The position numbers and the translations under genes are program-made. The notes under the pieces were generated by a model that worked only from the letters and a program-made list of their open reading frames with translations, did no database searches and had not been told where the DNA came from. 64,000 nt of DNA from Streptomyces alboniger (GTDB taxonomy: Bacteria; Actinomycetota; Actinomycetes; Streptomycetales; Streptomycetaceae): contig NZ_CP023695.1 in the NCBI RefSeq assembly GCF_008704395.1, positions 4,092,001 through 4,156,000 on the forward strand, written 5' to 3'. The first letter of the stretch is position 1. The number at the start of each line of letters is the position of its first letter. Of the stretch, positions 53,254 to 62,832 are shown in pieces.

Positions 53254-53609
53254 GCACCCCTCCTGACGACCGCACCTTCCGCCGGGAAATGGCCACGGCC
53301 TACCGCTCCGGCTGGCACTTCATCGATCTCGTGACCGCGATCCCCCATCGCGGCGACTCGCTGATGGTGACCCTGCTCGGCGAGCCGATCGTCGTCACCC
53401 GTGACGACGAGGAGGAGATCCGGGCCTACCGGTGCCTCCGGAGGCCGCGGGGCGCGCCGCAGCCGGTGCGGTGTGCCGTGCGGTACGGGATGGTCTTCGT
53501 CAATCTCGACCGGCGCGACCACCAGCTCGTCGGAGAGCAGGAGCAGCAGGACCCCGGGGCGATGACGAGCGCCCCGGACAGCATCACAGCCACCCCCCGC
53601 AGTGCCTGA
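53250..53609 (+). CDS. Rieske-like protein lacking cluster ligands
   Basis: 119 residues. GWHFIDLVTAIPHRGDSLMV then GEPIVVTRDDEEEIRAYRCL resembles the start of the Rieske domain of ring-hydroxylating oxygenases. The expected CxHRGA motif is CLRRPRGAP (His replaced), and the second CxxH motif is missing; the sequence goes directly to RYGMVFVNLDRRDH. It therefore cannot hold a standard 2Fe-2S cluster. It is translationally coupled to the DLSW peptide gene, suggesting it handles or binds the peptide; inference only. Confidence 0.65.
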   Translation: MSTPPDDRTFRREMATAYRSGWHFIDLVTAIPHRGDSLMVTLLGEPIVVTRDDEEEIRAYRCLRRPRGAPQPVRCAVRYGMVFVNLDRRDHQLVGEQEQQDPGAMTSAPDSITATPRSA

Positions 53610-53653
53610 CGCGATTCCCCCGTCGTTGTAAATCGCGCAGGTGCTTCCCCCAG

Positions 53654-53693
53654 CAGCGGCGCCACCGTGGACCTGAACACGGTGGCGCCGCTG
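53654..53693 (+). terminator. Terminator of peptide operon
   Basis: 16-bp perfect stem (cagcggcgccaccgtg / cacggtggcgccgctg), eight-base loop, 45 bp after the Rieske-like gene. Confidence 0.92.
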
Positions 53694-53739
53694 TGGTGTG
53701 TGCGGGAAGAGCGGGGGCGGACGGGGGAGCAACCACCCC

Positions 53740-54120
53740 TCACGCCTTCCCCATGGTCCGCGTCACCTCGATCTCGATCAGGACCCGGTCCGGGTTCGGC
53801 GAGGGGCGCCGCCCGTAGCGGGCCTCGTAGTGCAGCTCCGCCGCCTCGATCTCCGCCGGTTCCGTCCTGATCGTCGCGATCCCCTCCAGCGTGGCCCAGC
53901 GCCGGCCCTCGAACTGGCAGACCGCCACCCGCGCCCCGCGGCCGTCCGCGACGCCCGTCGCCGCGAGGATGTGGACGACCTTCCGGCTCGTCTTCCGCGC
54001 GAGGACGCGGGCGATCCCGGCCTCCGGGTCGTAGGTCACGCCGACCGGGACCACGTGCGGGGTGCCGTCAGGGCGCAGGGTGGTCAAGGTGCACAGGTGC
54101 CGTTCACGCCAGAAGCTCAT
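53740..54120 (-). CDS. PPOX-class F420/FMN-binding protein
   Basis: 126 residues starting MSFWRERHLCTLTTLRPDGT. Split-beta-barrel flavin fold: HLCTLTTLRPDGTPHVVPVG, KTSRKVVHILAATG, RVAVCQFEGRRWATLEGIAT and RVLIEIEVTRTMG. Matches pyridoxamine-5-phosphate-oxidase-like proteins of the actinobacterial F420-dependent group. Reduces an unknown substrate. Divergent from clpB. Confidence 0.88.
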   Translation of the reverse strand: MSFWRERHLCTLTTLRPDGTPHVVPVGVTYDPEAGIARVLARKTSRKVVHILAATGVADGRGARVAVCQFEGRRWATLEGIATIRTEPAEIEAAELHYEARYGRRPSPNPDRVLIEIEVTRTMGKA

Positions 54121-54158
54121 GGGTACGGAACTTAGCCGCCCCGTCTCCCCACCATGCC

Positions 54159-54179
54159 CTTGAGTGGAATAGACTCAAC
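54159..54179 (+). promoter_or_regulatory. HAIR HspR operator upstream of clpB
   Basis: cttgagtggaatagactcaac: one mismatch to CTTGAGT-N7-ACTCAAG at the last base. 90 bp before the clpB start, consistent with HspR control. Confidence 0.92.
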
Positions 54180-54268
54180 TTTGTGTACGTTGACTTAGTC
54201 AGCATGAGTGGTCGGACGCCCTGTGGGCGGACGCCAGTGGTGGGACGCCGTAAGGAGGACATGCGCAC

Positions 54269-56884
54269 GTGGACGCAGAGCTGACCAACAGGAGCCGGGC
54301 CGCGATCAACGCGGCAGGCGACCGGGCCGTACAGGACGGGCACCCGGATCTGACCCCCGCGCATCTGCTGCTTGCGCTGCTGGAGGGGGAGGATAACGAG
54401 AACATCACCGACCTCCTCGCCGCCGTCGACGCCGATCAGGCGGCCGTGCGCGCGGACGCCGAGCGGGTGCTCGCGGCGCTGCCCAGCGTGACCGGGTCCA
54501 CCGTCGCGCCGCCGCAGCCCAACCGCGAACTGCTCGCCGTCATCACCGACGCCGACCGGCGCGCGAAGGAGCTGGGCGACGAGTACCTCTCCACCGAGCA
54601 CCTGCTCATCGGCATCGCCGCCAAGGGCGGCCGGGCCGGGGAGGCGCTCGCCGGTCACGGGGCCACCGACAAGAAGCTGCTCAACGCATTCGAGACGACA
54701 AGGGGAGGGCGCCGGGTGACCACACCCGACCCCGAGGGTCAGTACAAGGCGCTGGAGAAATTCGGCACCGACTTCACCGCCGCGGCCCGCGAAGGGCGGC
54801 TCGACCCCGTCATCGGGCGGGACCAGGAGATCCGGCGGGTCGTCCAGGTGCTGTCCCGGCGTACGAAGAACAATCCCGTGCTCATCGGAGAGCCGGGCGT
54901 CGGCAAGACCGCCGTCGTGGAAGGCCTCGCGCAGCGGATCGTGAAGGGCGACGTCCCGGAGTCGCTGAAGAACAAGCGGCTCGTCTCCCTCGACCTGGGC
55001 GCGATGGTCGCCGGCGCGAAGTACCGCGGCGAGTTCGAGGAGCGGCTCAAGACCGTCCTCTCCGAGATCAAGGAGAGCGACGGGCAGATCATCACGTTCA
55101 TCGACGAGCTGCACACCGTCGTGGGCGCGGGCGCCGGCGGCGACTCCGCCATGGACGCGGGCAACATGCTCAAGCCCATGCTCGCCCGCGGTGAGCTGCG
55201 CATGGTCGGCGCCACCACCCTGGACGAGTACCGCGAGCGGATCGAGAAGGACCCCGCCCTGGAGCGCCGCTTCCAGCAGGTGCTCGTCGCCGAGCCGTCC
55301 GTCGAGGACTCCATCGCGATCCTGCGCGGGCTCAAGGGGCGGTACGAGGCTCATCACAAGGTCCAGATCGCCGACAGCGCGCTCGTGGCGGCCGCCACGC
55401 TCTCCGACCGGTACATCACCTCCCGCTTCCTGCCCGACAAGGCCATCGACCTCGTCGACGAGGCCGCCTCCCGGCTGCGCATGGAGATCGACTCCTCGCC
55501 CGTCGAGATCGACGAGCTGCAGCGCGCCGTCGACCGGCTGAGGATGGAGGAGCTGGCGCTCAGCAAGGAGACGGATCCGGCCAGCAAGCAGCGCCTGGAG
55601 AAGCTGCGGCGCGACCTCGCCGACAAGGAGGAGGAGCTGCGCGGCCTCACCGCCCGCTGGGAGAAGGAGAAGCAGTCCCTCAACCGCGTGGGTGAGCTGA
55701 AGGAGAAGCTCGACGAACTGCGCGGCCAGGCGGAACGCGCCCAGCGGGACGGCGACTTCGACACCGCCAGCAAGCTGCTCTACGGCGAGATCCCGACCCT
55801 GGAGCGCGACCTCGAAGCCGCCTCCGAGGCCGAGGAGGAGGCCGCCGCCCAGTCCAAGGACACCATGGTGAAGGAGGAGGTCGGCCCCGACGACATCGCC
55901 GATGTAGTGGGCGCCTGGACCGGCATCCCCGCCGGGCGCCTCCTCGAAGGCGAGACGCAGAAGCTGCTGCGCATGGAGGACGAGCTGGGCAAGCGGCTCA
56001 TCGGCCAGGGCGAGGCCGTGCGCGCCGTCTCCGACGCGGTGCGCCGCACCCGCGCCGGGATCGCCGACCCCGACCGCCCGACCGGTTCCTTCCTCTTCCT
56101 CGGCCCCACGGGCGTCGGCAAGACCGAGCTGGCCAAGGCCCTCGCGGACTTCCTCTTCGACGACGAGCGGGCCATGGTCCGCATCGACATGAGCGAGTAC
56201 GGCGAGAAGCACAGCGTCGCCCGGCTCGTCGGCGCCCCTCCCGGGTACGTCGGCTACGAGGAGGGCGGCCAGCTCACCGAAGCGGTGCGGCGGCGCCCGT
56301 ACAGCGTCGTCCTGCTCGACGAGGTCGAGAAGGCGCACCCGGAGGTCTTCGACGTCCTGCTCCAGGTCCTCGACGACGGGCGCCTCACCGACGGGCAGGG
56401 CCGGACGGTGGACTTCCGCAACACCATCCTGGTCCTGACGTCCAACCTCGGCAGCCAGTACCTGGTCGAGCCGCTCACCTCCGAGGAGGAGAAGAAGCAG
56501 CAGGTCCTCGAAGTGGTACGGGCCTCCTTCAAGCCGGAGTTCCTCAACCGCCTCGACGACCTGGTGGTCTTCTCCGCGCTCACCAAGGACGAGCTGGCGC
56601 ACATCGCGCGGCTCCAGATCGACCGCCTCGCCAAGCGGCTGGCCGAGCGGCGCCTGACCCTGGAGGTCACGCCCGAGGCCCTGGCCTGGCTGGCGGACGA
56701 GGGCAACGACCCCGCCTACGGGGCGCGGCCGTTGCGCCGCCTCATCCAGACCTCCATCGGCGACCGGCTCGCCAAGGAGATCCTCGCGGGTGAGGTGACC
56801 GACGGCGACACGGTCCGCGTGGACCGCGCCGGGGACGGCCTCCTGGTAGGCCCCTCGTCCGCCCCTGCGGGCAAGTCGCTGTAG
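54269..56884 (+). CDS. clpB: Disaggregase ClpB
   Basis: 871 residues, GTG start after AAGGAGGACATGCGCAC. N-domain (1-145) starts [20 protein letters not shown]. First AAA+ module: Walker [10 protein letters not shown], Walker B FIDELHT; coiled-coil middle domain (about 405-525); second module: [23 protein letters not shown], sensor and Arg finger regions, and [13 protein letters not shown]-driven rescue of aggregated proteins with DnaK. Controlled by HspR through the upstream HAIR site. Confidence 0.98.
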   Translation: MDAELTNRSRAAINAAGDRAVQDGHPDLTPAHLLLALLEGEDNENITDLLAAVDADQAAVRADAERVLAALPSVTGSTVAPPQPNRELLAVITDADRRAKELGDEYLSTEHLLIGIAAKGGRAGEALAGHGATDKKLLNAFETTRGGRRVTTPDPEGQYKALEKFGTDFTAAAREGRLDPVIGRDQEIRRVVQVLSRRTKNNPVLIGEPGVGKTAVVEGLAQRIVKGDVPESLKNKRLVSLDLGAMVAGAKYRGEFEERLKTVLSEIKESDGQIITFIDELHTVVGAGAGGDSAMDAGNMLKPMLARGELRMVGATTLDEYRERIEKDPALERRFQQVLVAEPSVEDSIAILRGLKGRYEAHHKVQIADSALVAAATLSDRYITSRFLPDKAIDLVDEAASRLRMEIDSSPVEIDELQRAVDRLRMEELALSKETDPASKQRLEKLRRDLADKEEELRGLTARWEKEKQSLNRVGELKEKLDELRGQAERAQRDGDFDTASKLLYGEIPTLERDLEAASEAEEEAAAQSKDTMVKEEVGPDDIADVVGAWTGIPAGRLLEGETQKLLRMEDELGKRLIGQGEAVRAVSDAVRRTRAGIADPDRPTGSFLFLGPTGVGKTELAKALADFLFDDERAMVRIDMSEYGEKHSVARLVGAPPGYVGYEEGGQLTEAVRRRPYSVVLLDEVEKAHPEVFDVLLQVLDDGRLTDGQGRTVDFRNTILVLTSNLGSQYLVEPLTSEEEKKQQVLEVVRASFKPEFLNRLDDLVVFSALTKDELAHIARLQIDRLAKRLAERRLTLEVTPEALAWLADEGNDPAYGARPLRRLIQTSIGDRLAKEILAGEVTDGDTVRVDRAGDGLLVGPSSAPAGKSL

Positions 56885-56922
56885 CGGCATCGCGTCTGCC
56901 CCGGTCGCTTGTTCGCCGGGTG

Positions 56923-56960
56923 CGGCGGGAACTGCGCGACCAGCCACACGCTGTCCGCAG
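56923..56960. repeat. Partial intergenic repeat copy
   Basis: tgcggcgggaactgcgcgac followed by cagccacac and gtccgcag: degenerate relative of the repeat at 46097-46150, located after clpB. Confidence 0.6.
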
Positions 56961-57059
56961 ACGGCGAACGGCGGAAACACGGCAGACGAGCAGCCGGGCT
57001 TGCCCCGGGGGGCCCACCCTGGGAGAGGATGGGCCCATCCATACGAAGGGACAAAGCAC

Positions 57060-57608
57060 GTGAGCATCGACCCGTCCTCGATTCCGAATTTCGGGGGACA
57101 GCCCGAACCGCCGCAGGGCGCAGGACCGGCGGGCCCCGTCGTCCCCGACCAGGACCTGGTCAAGCAGCTCCTGGACCAGATGGAGCTCAAGCACGTCGTC
57201 GACGACGAGGGTGACCTCGCGGCGCCGTGGGAGGAGTTCCGTACGTACTTCATGTTCCGCGGCGAGGACGACCAGCAGGTCTTCTCGGTGCGGACGTTCT
57301 ACGACCGGCCCCACCAGATCGAGCAGAAGCAGCAGCTTCTGGAGTCGATCGACGACTGGAACCGCCGCACGCTGTGGCCGAAGGTCTACAGCCACACGCA
57401 CGACGACGGCACGGTCCGCCTCATCGGCGAGGCCCAGATGCTGATCGGCACCGGAGTCTCCCTGGAGCACTTCGTGTCCTCGACCGTCAGCTGGGTGCGC
57501 GCCGCGATCGAGTTCGACCGCTGGCTCGTCGAGCAGCTGGGCCTGGAGTCCGAGGTCGACTCCGCCGAGGGCGAGACCGGCGAGAAGCAGGGCGACGACG
57601 AGGCCTGA
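57060..57608 (+). CDS. YbjN-domain protein
   Basis: 182 residues from GTG 57060. Pro-rich N-terminus, then a YbjN-type core: VKQLLDQMELKHVVDDEGDL, FMFRGEDDQQVFSVRTFYDR, and C-terminal QMLIGTGVSLEHFVSSTVSW. Acidic tail. YbjN proteins are small alpha/beta regulators or chaperone-like factors of unclear function. Confidence 0.9.
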   Translation: MSIDPSSIPNFGGQPEPPQGAGPAGPVVPDQDLVKQLLDQMELKHVVDDEGDLAAPWEEFRTYFMFRGEDDQQVFSVRTFYDRPHQIEQKQQLLESIDDWNRRTLWPKVYSHTHDDGTVRLIGEAQMLIGTGVSLEHFVSSTVSWVRAAIEFDRWLVEQLGLESEVDSAEGETGEKQGDDEA

Positions 57609-57624
57609 GGGTCCGTACGCGCGC

Positions 57625-57662
57625 GAGAGCCCGGCCGGGGATGACACCCCGGCCGGGCTCTC
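57625..57662. terminator. Terminator after YbjN gene
   Basis: 16-bp perfect stem (gagagcccggccgggg / ccccggccgggctctc), six-base loop, between converging genes. Confidence 0.95.
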
Positions 57663-57680
57663 GGCGTACCGGCGGCGGCT

Positions 57681-58871
57681 TCAGCCCGCCAGTGTCTTGA
57701 GGCGGGCCGCCGCCTCCTCAAGGACCGACGTCCGCTTGCAGAAGGCGAAACGGACGAAGGGCGCGCCCGCCTCCCGGTGGTCGTAGAAGACCGCGTTCGG
57801 GATGGCGACGACACCGGCCCGCTCGGGCAGCGCGCGGCAGAACGCGAAGCCGTCGGTCTCCCCCAGCGGGCGGATGTCGGTCGTCACGAAGTACGTGCCG
57901 GCCGGCCGGTAGACATCGAAGCCCGCCGCCGTCAGACCCTCGCTGAGCAGGTCCCGCTTGGCCCGCATGTCCGCGCGGAAGTCGGCGAAGAAGGAGCCGG
58001 GCAGGGCCAGCGCCTCCGCGATCGCGTACTGGAAGGGGCCCGAGGAGACGTACGTGAGGAACTGCTTCGCCGAGCGGACCGCGGCGACCAGCTCCGGCGT
58101 GGACGTCAGCCAGCCGACCTTCCAGCCCGTGAACGAGAACGTCTTGCCCGCGGACCCGATGGTGACCGTGCGCTCGCGCATGCCGGGGAAGGAGGCGAGC
58201 GGGATGTGCTCGGCGTCGTCGAAGACGAGGTGTTCGTAGACCTCGTCGGTGACGACGAGCAGATCGCGCTCGACGGCCAGCTTCGCGATCTCCGTCAGCT
58301 CGGCGCGGGTGAGGACCGTGCCGGTGGGGTTGTGCGGGGTGTTGATGAGGAGCAGCCGGGTGCGTGGCGTGATCGCGTCGCGCAGCTCGTCCAGGTCCAG
58401 GCGGAAGCGGCCGTCCGAGGGGCGCAGGGTGACCGGGACGCGCGTGCCGCCCGCCAGCGCGATCGAGGCGGCGTACGAGTCGTAGTAGGGCTCCAGCGCG
58501 ATGACCTCGTCGCCCGGTTCGACGAGGGCGAGCAGGGACGCCGCGATCGCCTCGGTCGCACCCGCCGTCACGAGGACCTCGCGGTCGGGGTCGTAGGCGA
58601 GGGCGTAGCGGGCGAGTTGGTGCTCGGCGATCGCCGTGCGCAGCTCGGGGATACCGGGGCCCGGGGGGTACTGGTTGCCGCGGCCGTCGCGCAGCGCGCG
58701 CACCGCGGCCTCGCGGACGGACTCGGGGCCGTCCGTGTCGGGGAAGCCCTGGCCCAGGTTGATCGCGCCCGTCGACACCGCGAGCGCGGACATCTCGGCG
58801 AAGATCGTCGTACCGAACTCGGCGAGGCGGCGGTTGAGCAGCGGGCGCCCGCTCGCGGAAGTGGAGGTCAT
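57681..58871 (-). CDS. Class I PLP aminotransferase
   Basis: 396 residues from ATG 58871, eight bases after GGAGG; an ATG three codons upstream has no site. Fold type I features: [65 protein letters not shown] and the PLP-lysine [16 protein letters not shown]. Resembles the N-succinyldiaminopimelate/methionine/glutamine aminotransferase subgroup. A DapC or methionine-salvage role is possible, but the substrate is not decided by sequence. Confidence 0.9.
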   Translation of the reverse strand: MTSTSASGRPLLNRRLAEFGTTIFAEMSALAVSTGAINLGQGFPDTDGPESVREAAVRALRDGRGNQYPPGPGIPELRTAIAEHQLARYALAYDPDREVLVTAGATEAIAASLLALVEPGDEVIALEPYYDSYAASIALAGGTRVPVTLRPSDGRFRLDLDELRDAITPRTRLLLINTPHNPTGTVLTRAELTEIAKLAVERDLLVVTDEVYEHLVFDDAEHIPLASFPGMRERTVTIGSAGKTFSFTGWKVGWLTSTPELVAAVRSAKQFLTYVSSGPFQYAIAEALALPGSFFADFRADMRAKRDLLSEGLTAAGFDVYRPAGTYFVTTDIRPLGETDGFAFCRALPERAGVVAIPNAVFYDHREAGAPFVRFAFCKRTSVLEEAAARLKTLAG

Positions 58872-59009
58872 GGCGGCCATCCTCCGTCGAACCTCTGGAG
58901 TTCCTCAACTCTGCTTTGGGCCGTCCCGCACGGGGGCATCCCCCTGTCACGCAGGAGCGAGGCCCACGGGGGGACCGCGCTGCGGGGGAACGGAAGGAGC
59001 GTGGTGGTC

Positions 59010-59276
59010 ATGTTCGTGGCCTTCATCTTCGCCGCGGTGATCATCTTCGCCGTGGTCGCGGCGGCCAATGTCGCGTACGGCCGCAGGAGCCACCGTGGGG
59101 GCCGGCGCTCGGGCACCGCCTCCACCGCGGCGGGCGGCGGCAGTTGGTGGGCCGGGGGCGGCGACAGCGGCGGCGGTTCCTCGTGCGGGGGCAGCTCCTC
59201 GTGCGGCAGCAGCTCCTCGTGCGGGAGCAGCAGCTCCTCGTGCGGGGGCGGGGGCGGATGCGGCGGAGGCAGCTGA
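59010..59276 (+). CDS. Small membrane protein with Cys/Gly/Ser tail
   Basis: 88 residues from ATG 59010 (GGAAGGAG upstream). One N-terminal membrane segment ([20 protein letters not shown]) precedes a basic linker and a Gly/Ser/Cys-rich tail with Cys spaced every 4-6 residues ([20 protein letters not shown]). The tail could be surface-exposed, disulfide-rich or metal-binding. No family recognised. Confidence 0.65.
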   Translation: MFVAFIFAAVIIFAVVAAANVAYGRRSHRGGRRSGTASTAAGGGSWWAGGGDSGGGSSCGGSSSCGSSSSCGSSSSSCGGGGGCGGGS

Positions 59277-59307
59277 CACGGGGCAGCTGGTCCACCGATT
59301 CCAGTGG

Positions 59308-59340
59308 GCGCCCGGCGGGAGGACAACTCCCGCCGGGCGC
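59308..59340 (+). terminator. Terminator after Cys-tail gene
   Basis: 14-bp stem (gcgcccggcgggag / ctcccgccgggcgc), five-base loop. Confidence 0.92.
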
Positions 59341-59647
59341 TTCGGCGTTGTCGGACGCCACCGGACGCCCGTCGGACGTGGTTGCGTCATTGAACAGTTG
59401 AACTGTGGAGCCCCCAGGGGGATGGAAACCCTACGAAGTTGGGTAAAAACGCAGTGGCACTGTCGCCGACCATGATTCCCTCTTAACCGCCAGTACCGCC
59501 CTCGGACGTCCGTCACGGGTTTGGCAGGCCGAAGTCTGGAGACCTGTGCGTGACGTGCTCGTGGGCACGAGCCGGTATTCCGACCTCCCGGTGCCCGTAG
59601 CCGGGTGCGTCGGCCCCACCTCCATTGCGTGTTAGCGGAGCCGACCC
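59341..59647. other. Intergenic region without recognised gene
   Basis: About 300 bp before the DUF2617-like gene. No coding-like ORF, hairpin or repeat copy; presumably carries its promoter. Confidence 0.4.
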
Positions 59648-60172
59648 ATGCTCACGACCCTGAAGACTGTCTATACCGACACGCGCGCCGCGGACCTAGC
59701 CTGGGCCCTGGGGCGCGAGCCGTTGCCGGCGCTGGCCACCCTCGATGTGGAACTGGCCGACGCGAAAATGCAGTTGAGACTCCTCGGCGCCTCGCACCAG
59801 GTGTTGCTCGAGGAGGAGCAGGGCAGCTGTTCCGAGACCGTGGCCTGCATCCCCGGCAGCAGCACACCGCTCCCGCTGGGCGTGTCCAAGCGGGTGGGCG
59901 AATGGGAGTACGAGTTCGCCGCGCGCGTCGAGACGCTCTCGCGCGGCCAGTTCGCGGGCCGCGCCCAGGAGTTGCTCGCACTGGTGACCGAGCACCCGCA
60001 TGGGCTTGCCGGGGTCTTCCCGGGCAGTCCGTACGCCTTCACGGCCATGCTGGCGCAGCGGCACGAGGGCTCGGTGATGTGGCGTACGTGGCACGCGTAT
60101 CCGCAGGACGGCCAGCTGGTCGCCACGCGGACCCGGGTGGGTGTGCGGATGCCGCTTCCGGCGGCGCTGTGA
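59648..60172 (+). CDS. DUF2617-family protein
   Basis: 174 residues starting MLTTLKTVYTDTRAADLAWA. Contains LATLDVELADAKMQLRLLGA, HQVLLEEEQGSCSETVACIP, AFTAMLAQRHEGSVMWRTWH and ends in RTRVGVRMPL, the DUF2617 pattern. No membrane segments. It precedes the spermidine-synthase-like gene as in many actinobacteria; function unknown. Confidence 0.9.
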   Translation: MLTTLKTVYTDTRAADLAWALGREPLPALATLDVELADAKMQLRLLGASHQVLLEEEQGSCSETVACIPGSSTPLPLGVSKRVGEWEYEFAARVETLSRGQFAGRAQELLALVTEHPHGLAGVFPGSPYAFTAMLAQRHEGSVMWRTWHAYPQDGQLVATRTRVGVRMPLPAAL

Positions 60173-60239
60173 GGGGCGCCTTCGATGTGCACCCATTTGG
60201 GGGACCCGGTGTGAGCGTGCGGTGACGTAGCGTGCTGGG

Positions 60240-61808
60240 GTGCTCGAGTCATCGGTGCGGTTGCCGGTCTCGCCCCGGGCAGGACGATTCCTCGTTCTGG
60301 CGGGCGTGTTCGTCTGCGCTGCCTGCGGACTCGTCTACGAACTGGAACTCGTCGCCCTCGCCGCGTACTTGATCGGCGACTCCGTCACCCAGGCCTCCGT
60401 CGTGCTCTCGGTGATGGTCTTCGCCATGGGCATCGGCTCACTGCTCGCCAAGCGGCTGCGGCGCCGCGCCGCCCTCTGGTTCGGCGTCGTCGAGGCGGCG
60501 CTCGCGCTGGTCGGCGGGTGCAGCGCCATGGCGTTGTACGCGGCCTTCGCGTGGACCGGCGACCAGGGCGAGGTCTGGGCGGGCGGCTCCCGCTACCTCC
60601 TGGTCGCCTTCTCGCTGGCCATCGGCGTCCTCATCGGCGCCGAGGTGCCGCTCCTGATGGTGCTCATCCAGCGCATCCGGCGGCAGGACGCCGGGGGCGC
60701 CGTCGCCGACCTGTTCGCCGCCGACTACGTGGGCGCGCTGGTCGGCGGCCTCGCCTTCCCCTTCCTGCTGCTGCCGATGTTCGGGCAGCTCACGGGCGCC
60801 CTGTTCACCGGCGCCGTGAACGCGCTCGCGGGCGGCGCGCTCGTCCTCGGCCTGTTCGGGCGGGACCTGAGCGCGCGCGGCCGCTGGGTGCTGGTCGGCG
60901 CGAACATCACCGTGCTGGCCGTGCTCGCCTCGGCGGCCGTGCTCGTCGACGACTTCGAGCGGGCCGCGCGGCGTGCGGTGTACGGCGCGGACGTGCGCGT
61001 CGCGGTCCAGACCGACGTGCAGGAAGTCGTCCTCACCGGAGGCCGGCGCCGCTCCCTCGACCTCTTCCTCGACGGACGCCTGCGCATCAGCGGCCGCGAC
61101 GAGCACCGCTACCACCGAGGGCTCGTCCGCCCGGCGATGCGGGGCCCCCACGCGCGCGTGCTCGTCCTCGGCGGGGGCGACGGCCTCGCGGCGCGCGAGG
61201 TGCTGCGCCACCCGGGGGTGCGCCGCGTCGACGTCGTCGAGCTGGACGCGGGCGTCGTCGGTCTGGCCCGGCACGACCCGGCCCTGAGCGAGCTGAACGG
61301 CCACGCCTACCGCGACCGCCGGGTGCGGGTGGTGCACGCCGAGGCGTTCCACTGGCTGCGCTCGGCCCGCGAGCGGTACGACGTGGTGATCTCCGATCTG
61401 CCGGACCCCGGCATCACCGCGAGCGCGAAGCTGTACTCCCAGGAGTTCTACGGCCTCGCCACCCGCGTCCTCGCCCCCGGCGGCAGGCTCGCCGTGCACG
61501 CGGGCCCCGTGTCGGTCCGGCCGCGGGCCTTCTGGACGGTGGAGGTGACGCTGCGCGCGGCGGGCCTGAAGACCGTGCCGTACCGCGTGGGCGGGCGCCG
61601 GTCCGGGTTCGCCGCCGGACCCGACCGCACCTCCCAGGGGGCGCGGGCGCCACGCGACTGGGGGTTCGTGCTGGCCTCGCGGACGCGTCCCGTGCTGCTG
61701 CGCGCGGCCGGCTCCGAGGTGGTGCGCGCCGGGATGCGCTCGGCCGAGCCGACCAGGGTGGCGGGGCTGCGGGCGTCGACCCTGGTGCATCCGCGTTACG
61801 CGAACTGA
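60240..61808 (+). CDS. Membrane-fused spermidine-synthase-like protein
   Basis: 522 residues, GTG start. About seven hydrophobic segments in residues 15-240 ([20 protein letters not shown] and following) precede an aminopropyltransferase-like Rossmann domain: [30 protein letters not shown] (SAM-type GGGDG), VVELDAGVV and [10 protein letters not shown] (DxxDP). This is the membrane-anchored polyamine aminopropyltransferase class of actinobacteria. Whether it makes polyamines or modifies another substrate is not known. Confidence 0.88.
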   Translation: MLESSVRLPVSPRAGRFLVLAGVFVCAACGLVYELELVALAAYLIGDSVTQASVVLSVMVFAMGIGSLLAKRLRRRAALWFGVVEAALALVGGCSAMALYAAFAWTGDQGEVWAGGSRYLLVAFSLAIGVLIGAEVPLLMVLIQRIRRQDAGGAVADLFAADYVGALVGGLAFPFLLLPMFGQLTGALFTGAVNALAGGALVLGLFGRDLSARGRWVLVGANITVLAVLASAAVLVDDFERAARRAVYGADVRVAVQTDVQEVVLTGGRRRSLDLFLDGRLRISGRDEHRYHRGLVRPAMRGPHARVLVLGGGDGLAAREVLRHPGVRRVDVVELDAGVVGLARHDPALSELNGHAYRDRRVRVVHAEAFHWLRSARERYDVVISDLPDPGITASAKLYSQEFYGLATRVLAPGGRLAVHAGPVSVRPRAFWTVEVTLRAAGLKTVPYRVGGRRSGFAAGPDRTSQGARAPRDWGFVLASRTRPVLLRAAGSEVVRAGMRSAEPTRVAGLRASTLVHPRYAN

Positions 61809-61868
61809 CGTACACGGTCGAGCGAAGCGACGTACATAGAGTCGAGTGCGTGGGTAGGCTCGACTGCC

Positions 61869-62807
61869 ATGGAGCATGAGGTGTTCGTTCCGGTTTCGGC
61901 AGAGCGGCTCCGGCAGGTCCTGGCAGACCCCGAGCGGGTCGCCGGGGCGGTGCCCGGCCTTCAGCGCGCCGCGGAGGAGACGGCGGGCCCGCTCTCCGGC
62001 CGCCTCAAGGTGCGCGTCGGGGGGCACACCATCACGTACCGGGGGGCGGCGAGGGCCGAGAGTCATGCCGCCGGGGCGTACGCGATCGAGGGCGAGGGCG
62101 CGGAGGTGCGCGGTTCCGGTTCGGTGAAGCTCTCGCTGACCGTGCGGCTCGTGCCGGCCGTCGCGGGGACGACGGTCGTGTTCGGCGGGACGGCCACCGC
62201 GGACGGCCGGATCACGGAAAGTTCTCCACAGGCTGTGGAATCGGCTGTGCGCAGGCTCCTCGACCGCTTCGCGGAGGGGCTCGCCGAGGCGGCGCCCGCG
62301 GACTCCGGCCCCGCGGAGCCGGACGCGCCCCGGCCCGCGACCCCCACCGTCGTCGAGACGGAGGTGCCGCCGCCGTCCCTCGCGGGGCGCGGCGAGGAGG
62401 CCGATGACGCAGACGACGCAGCCGACGTAGATGACGTAGACGTAGATGCCGTGGACGACGTCGAAGACCTGGACGATGTCGACGACGCCGAGGACCTCGA
62501 CGAGGTCGACGAGGTCGACGGTGTCGATGACGTGGACGGTATCGGCGGCATCGACGGTATCGACGACATCGACGACGACGTCAGCGACATCGACGTCCCG
62601 CCCGCCGAGGCCGCGCACGCCCGCCGCACGATGATCGGCCGCAGCGCCGAGGAGGTCGACCACGCCCCGCCCCGCGGCCGGTACGCCCCCGCGCCCGCCC
62701 CCGAGACCCTCGCCAACAGCGCCACGCTCCGCTGGGCCGCCCCCGCCGCCGCCCTCGCGCTCGCCTCGGCCATCGTGCTCGGCAGGGCCCTGCGCCGCCG
62801 CCGGTGA
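61869..62807 (+). CDS. SRPBCC/CoxG-like protein with Asp-rich repeats
   Basis: 312 residues. N-terminal 140 residues show a START-like/CoxG fold pattern (FVPVSAERLRQVLADPERVA, then the GSGSVKLSLTVRL strand). A Pro-rich linker leads to an Asp/Val/Ile tract of about 66 residues (about 178-244) with DDVD/DDID units, then a short region and a C-terminal TM segment (AAPAAALALASAIVLGRAL). The middle tract is unusually acidic. Membrane tethering of a lipid-transfer-like domain is plausible. Confidence 0.8.
   Translation: MEHEVFVPVSAERLRQVLADPERVAGAVPGLQRAAEETAGPLSGRLKVRVGGHTITYRGAARAESHAAGAYAIEGEGAEVRGSGSVKLSLTVRLVPAVAGTTVVFGGTATADGRITESSPQAVESAVRRLLDRFAEGLAEAAPADSGPAEPDAPRPATPTVVETEVPPPSLAGRGEEADDADDAADVDDVDVDAVDDVEDLDDVDDAEDLDEVDEVDGVDDVDGIGGIDGIDDIDDDVSDIDVPPAEAAHARRTMIGRSAEEVDHAPPRGRYAPAPAPETLANSATLRWAAPAAALALASAIVLGRALRRRR
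62402..62600 (+). repeat. Asp-rich codon repeat tract
   Basis: Runs of gac/gat with gtc/gtg/atc codons produce D-D-V/I-D units within the SRPBCC gene. Degenerate at the DNA level but clearly repetitive. Confidence 0.9.
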
Positions 62808-62832
62808 CCGCGTACGCCGTAGGGTCGGGCCC

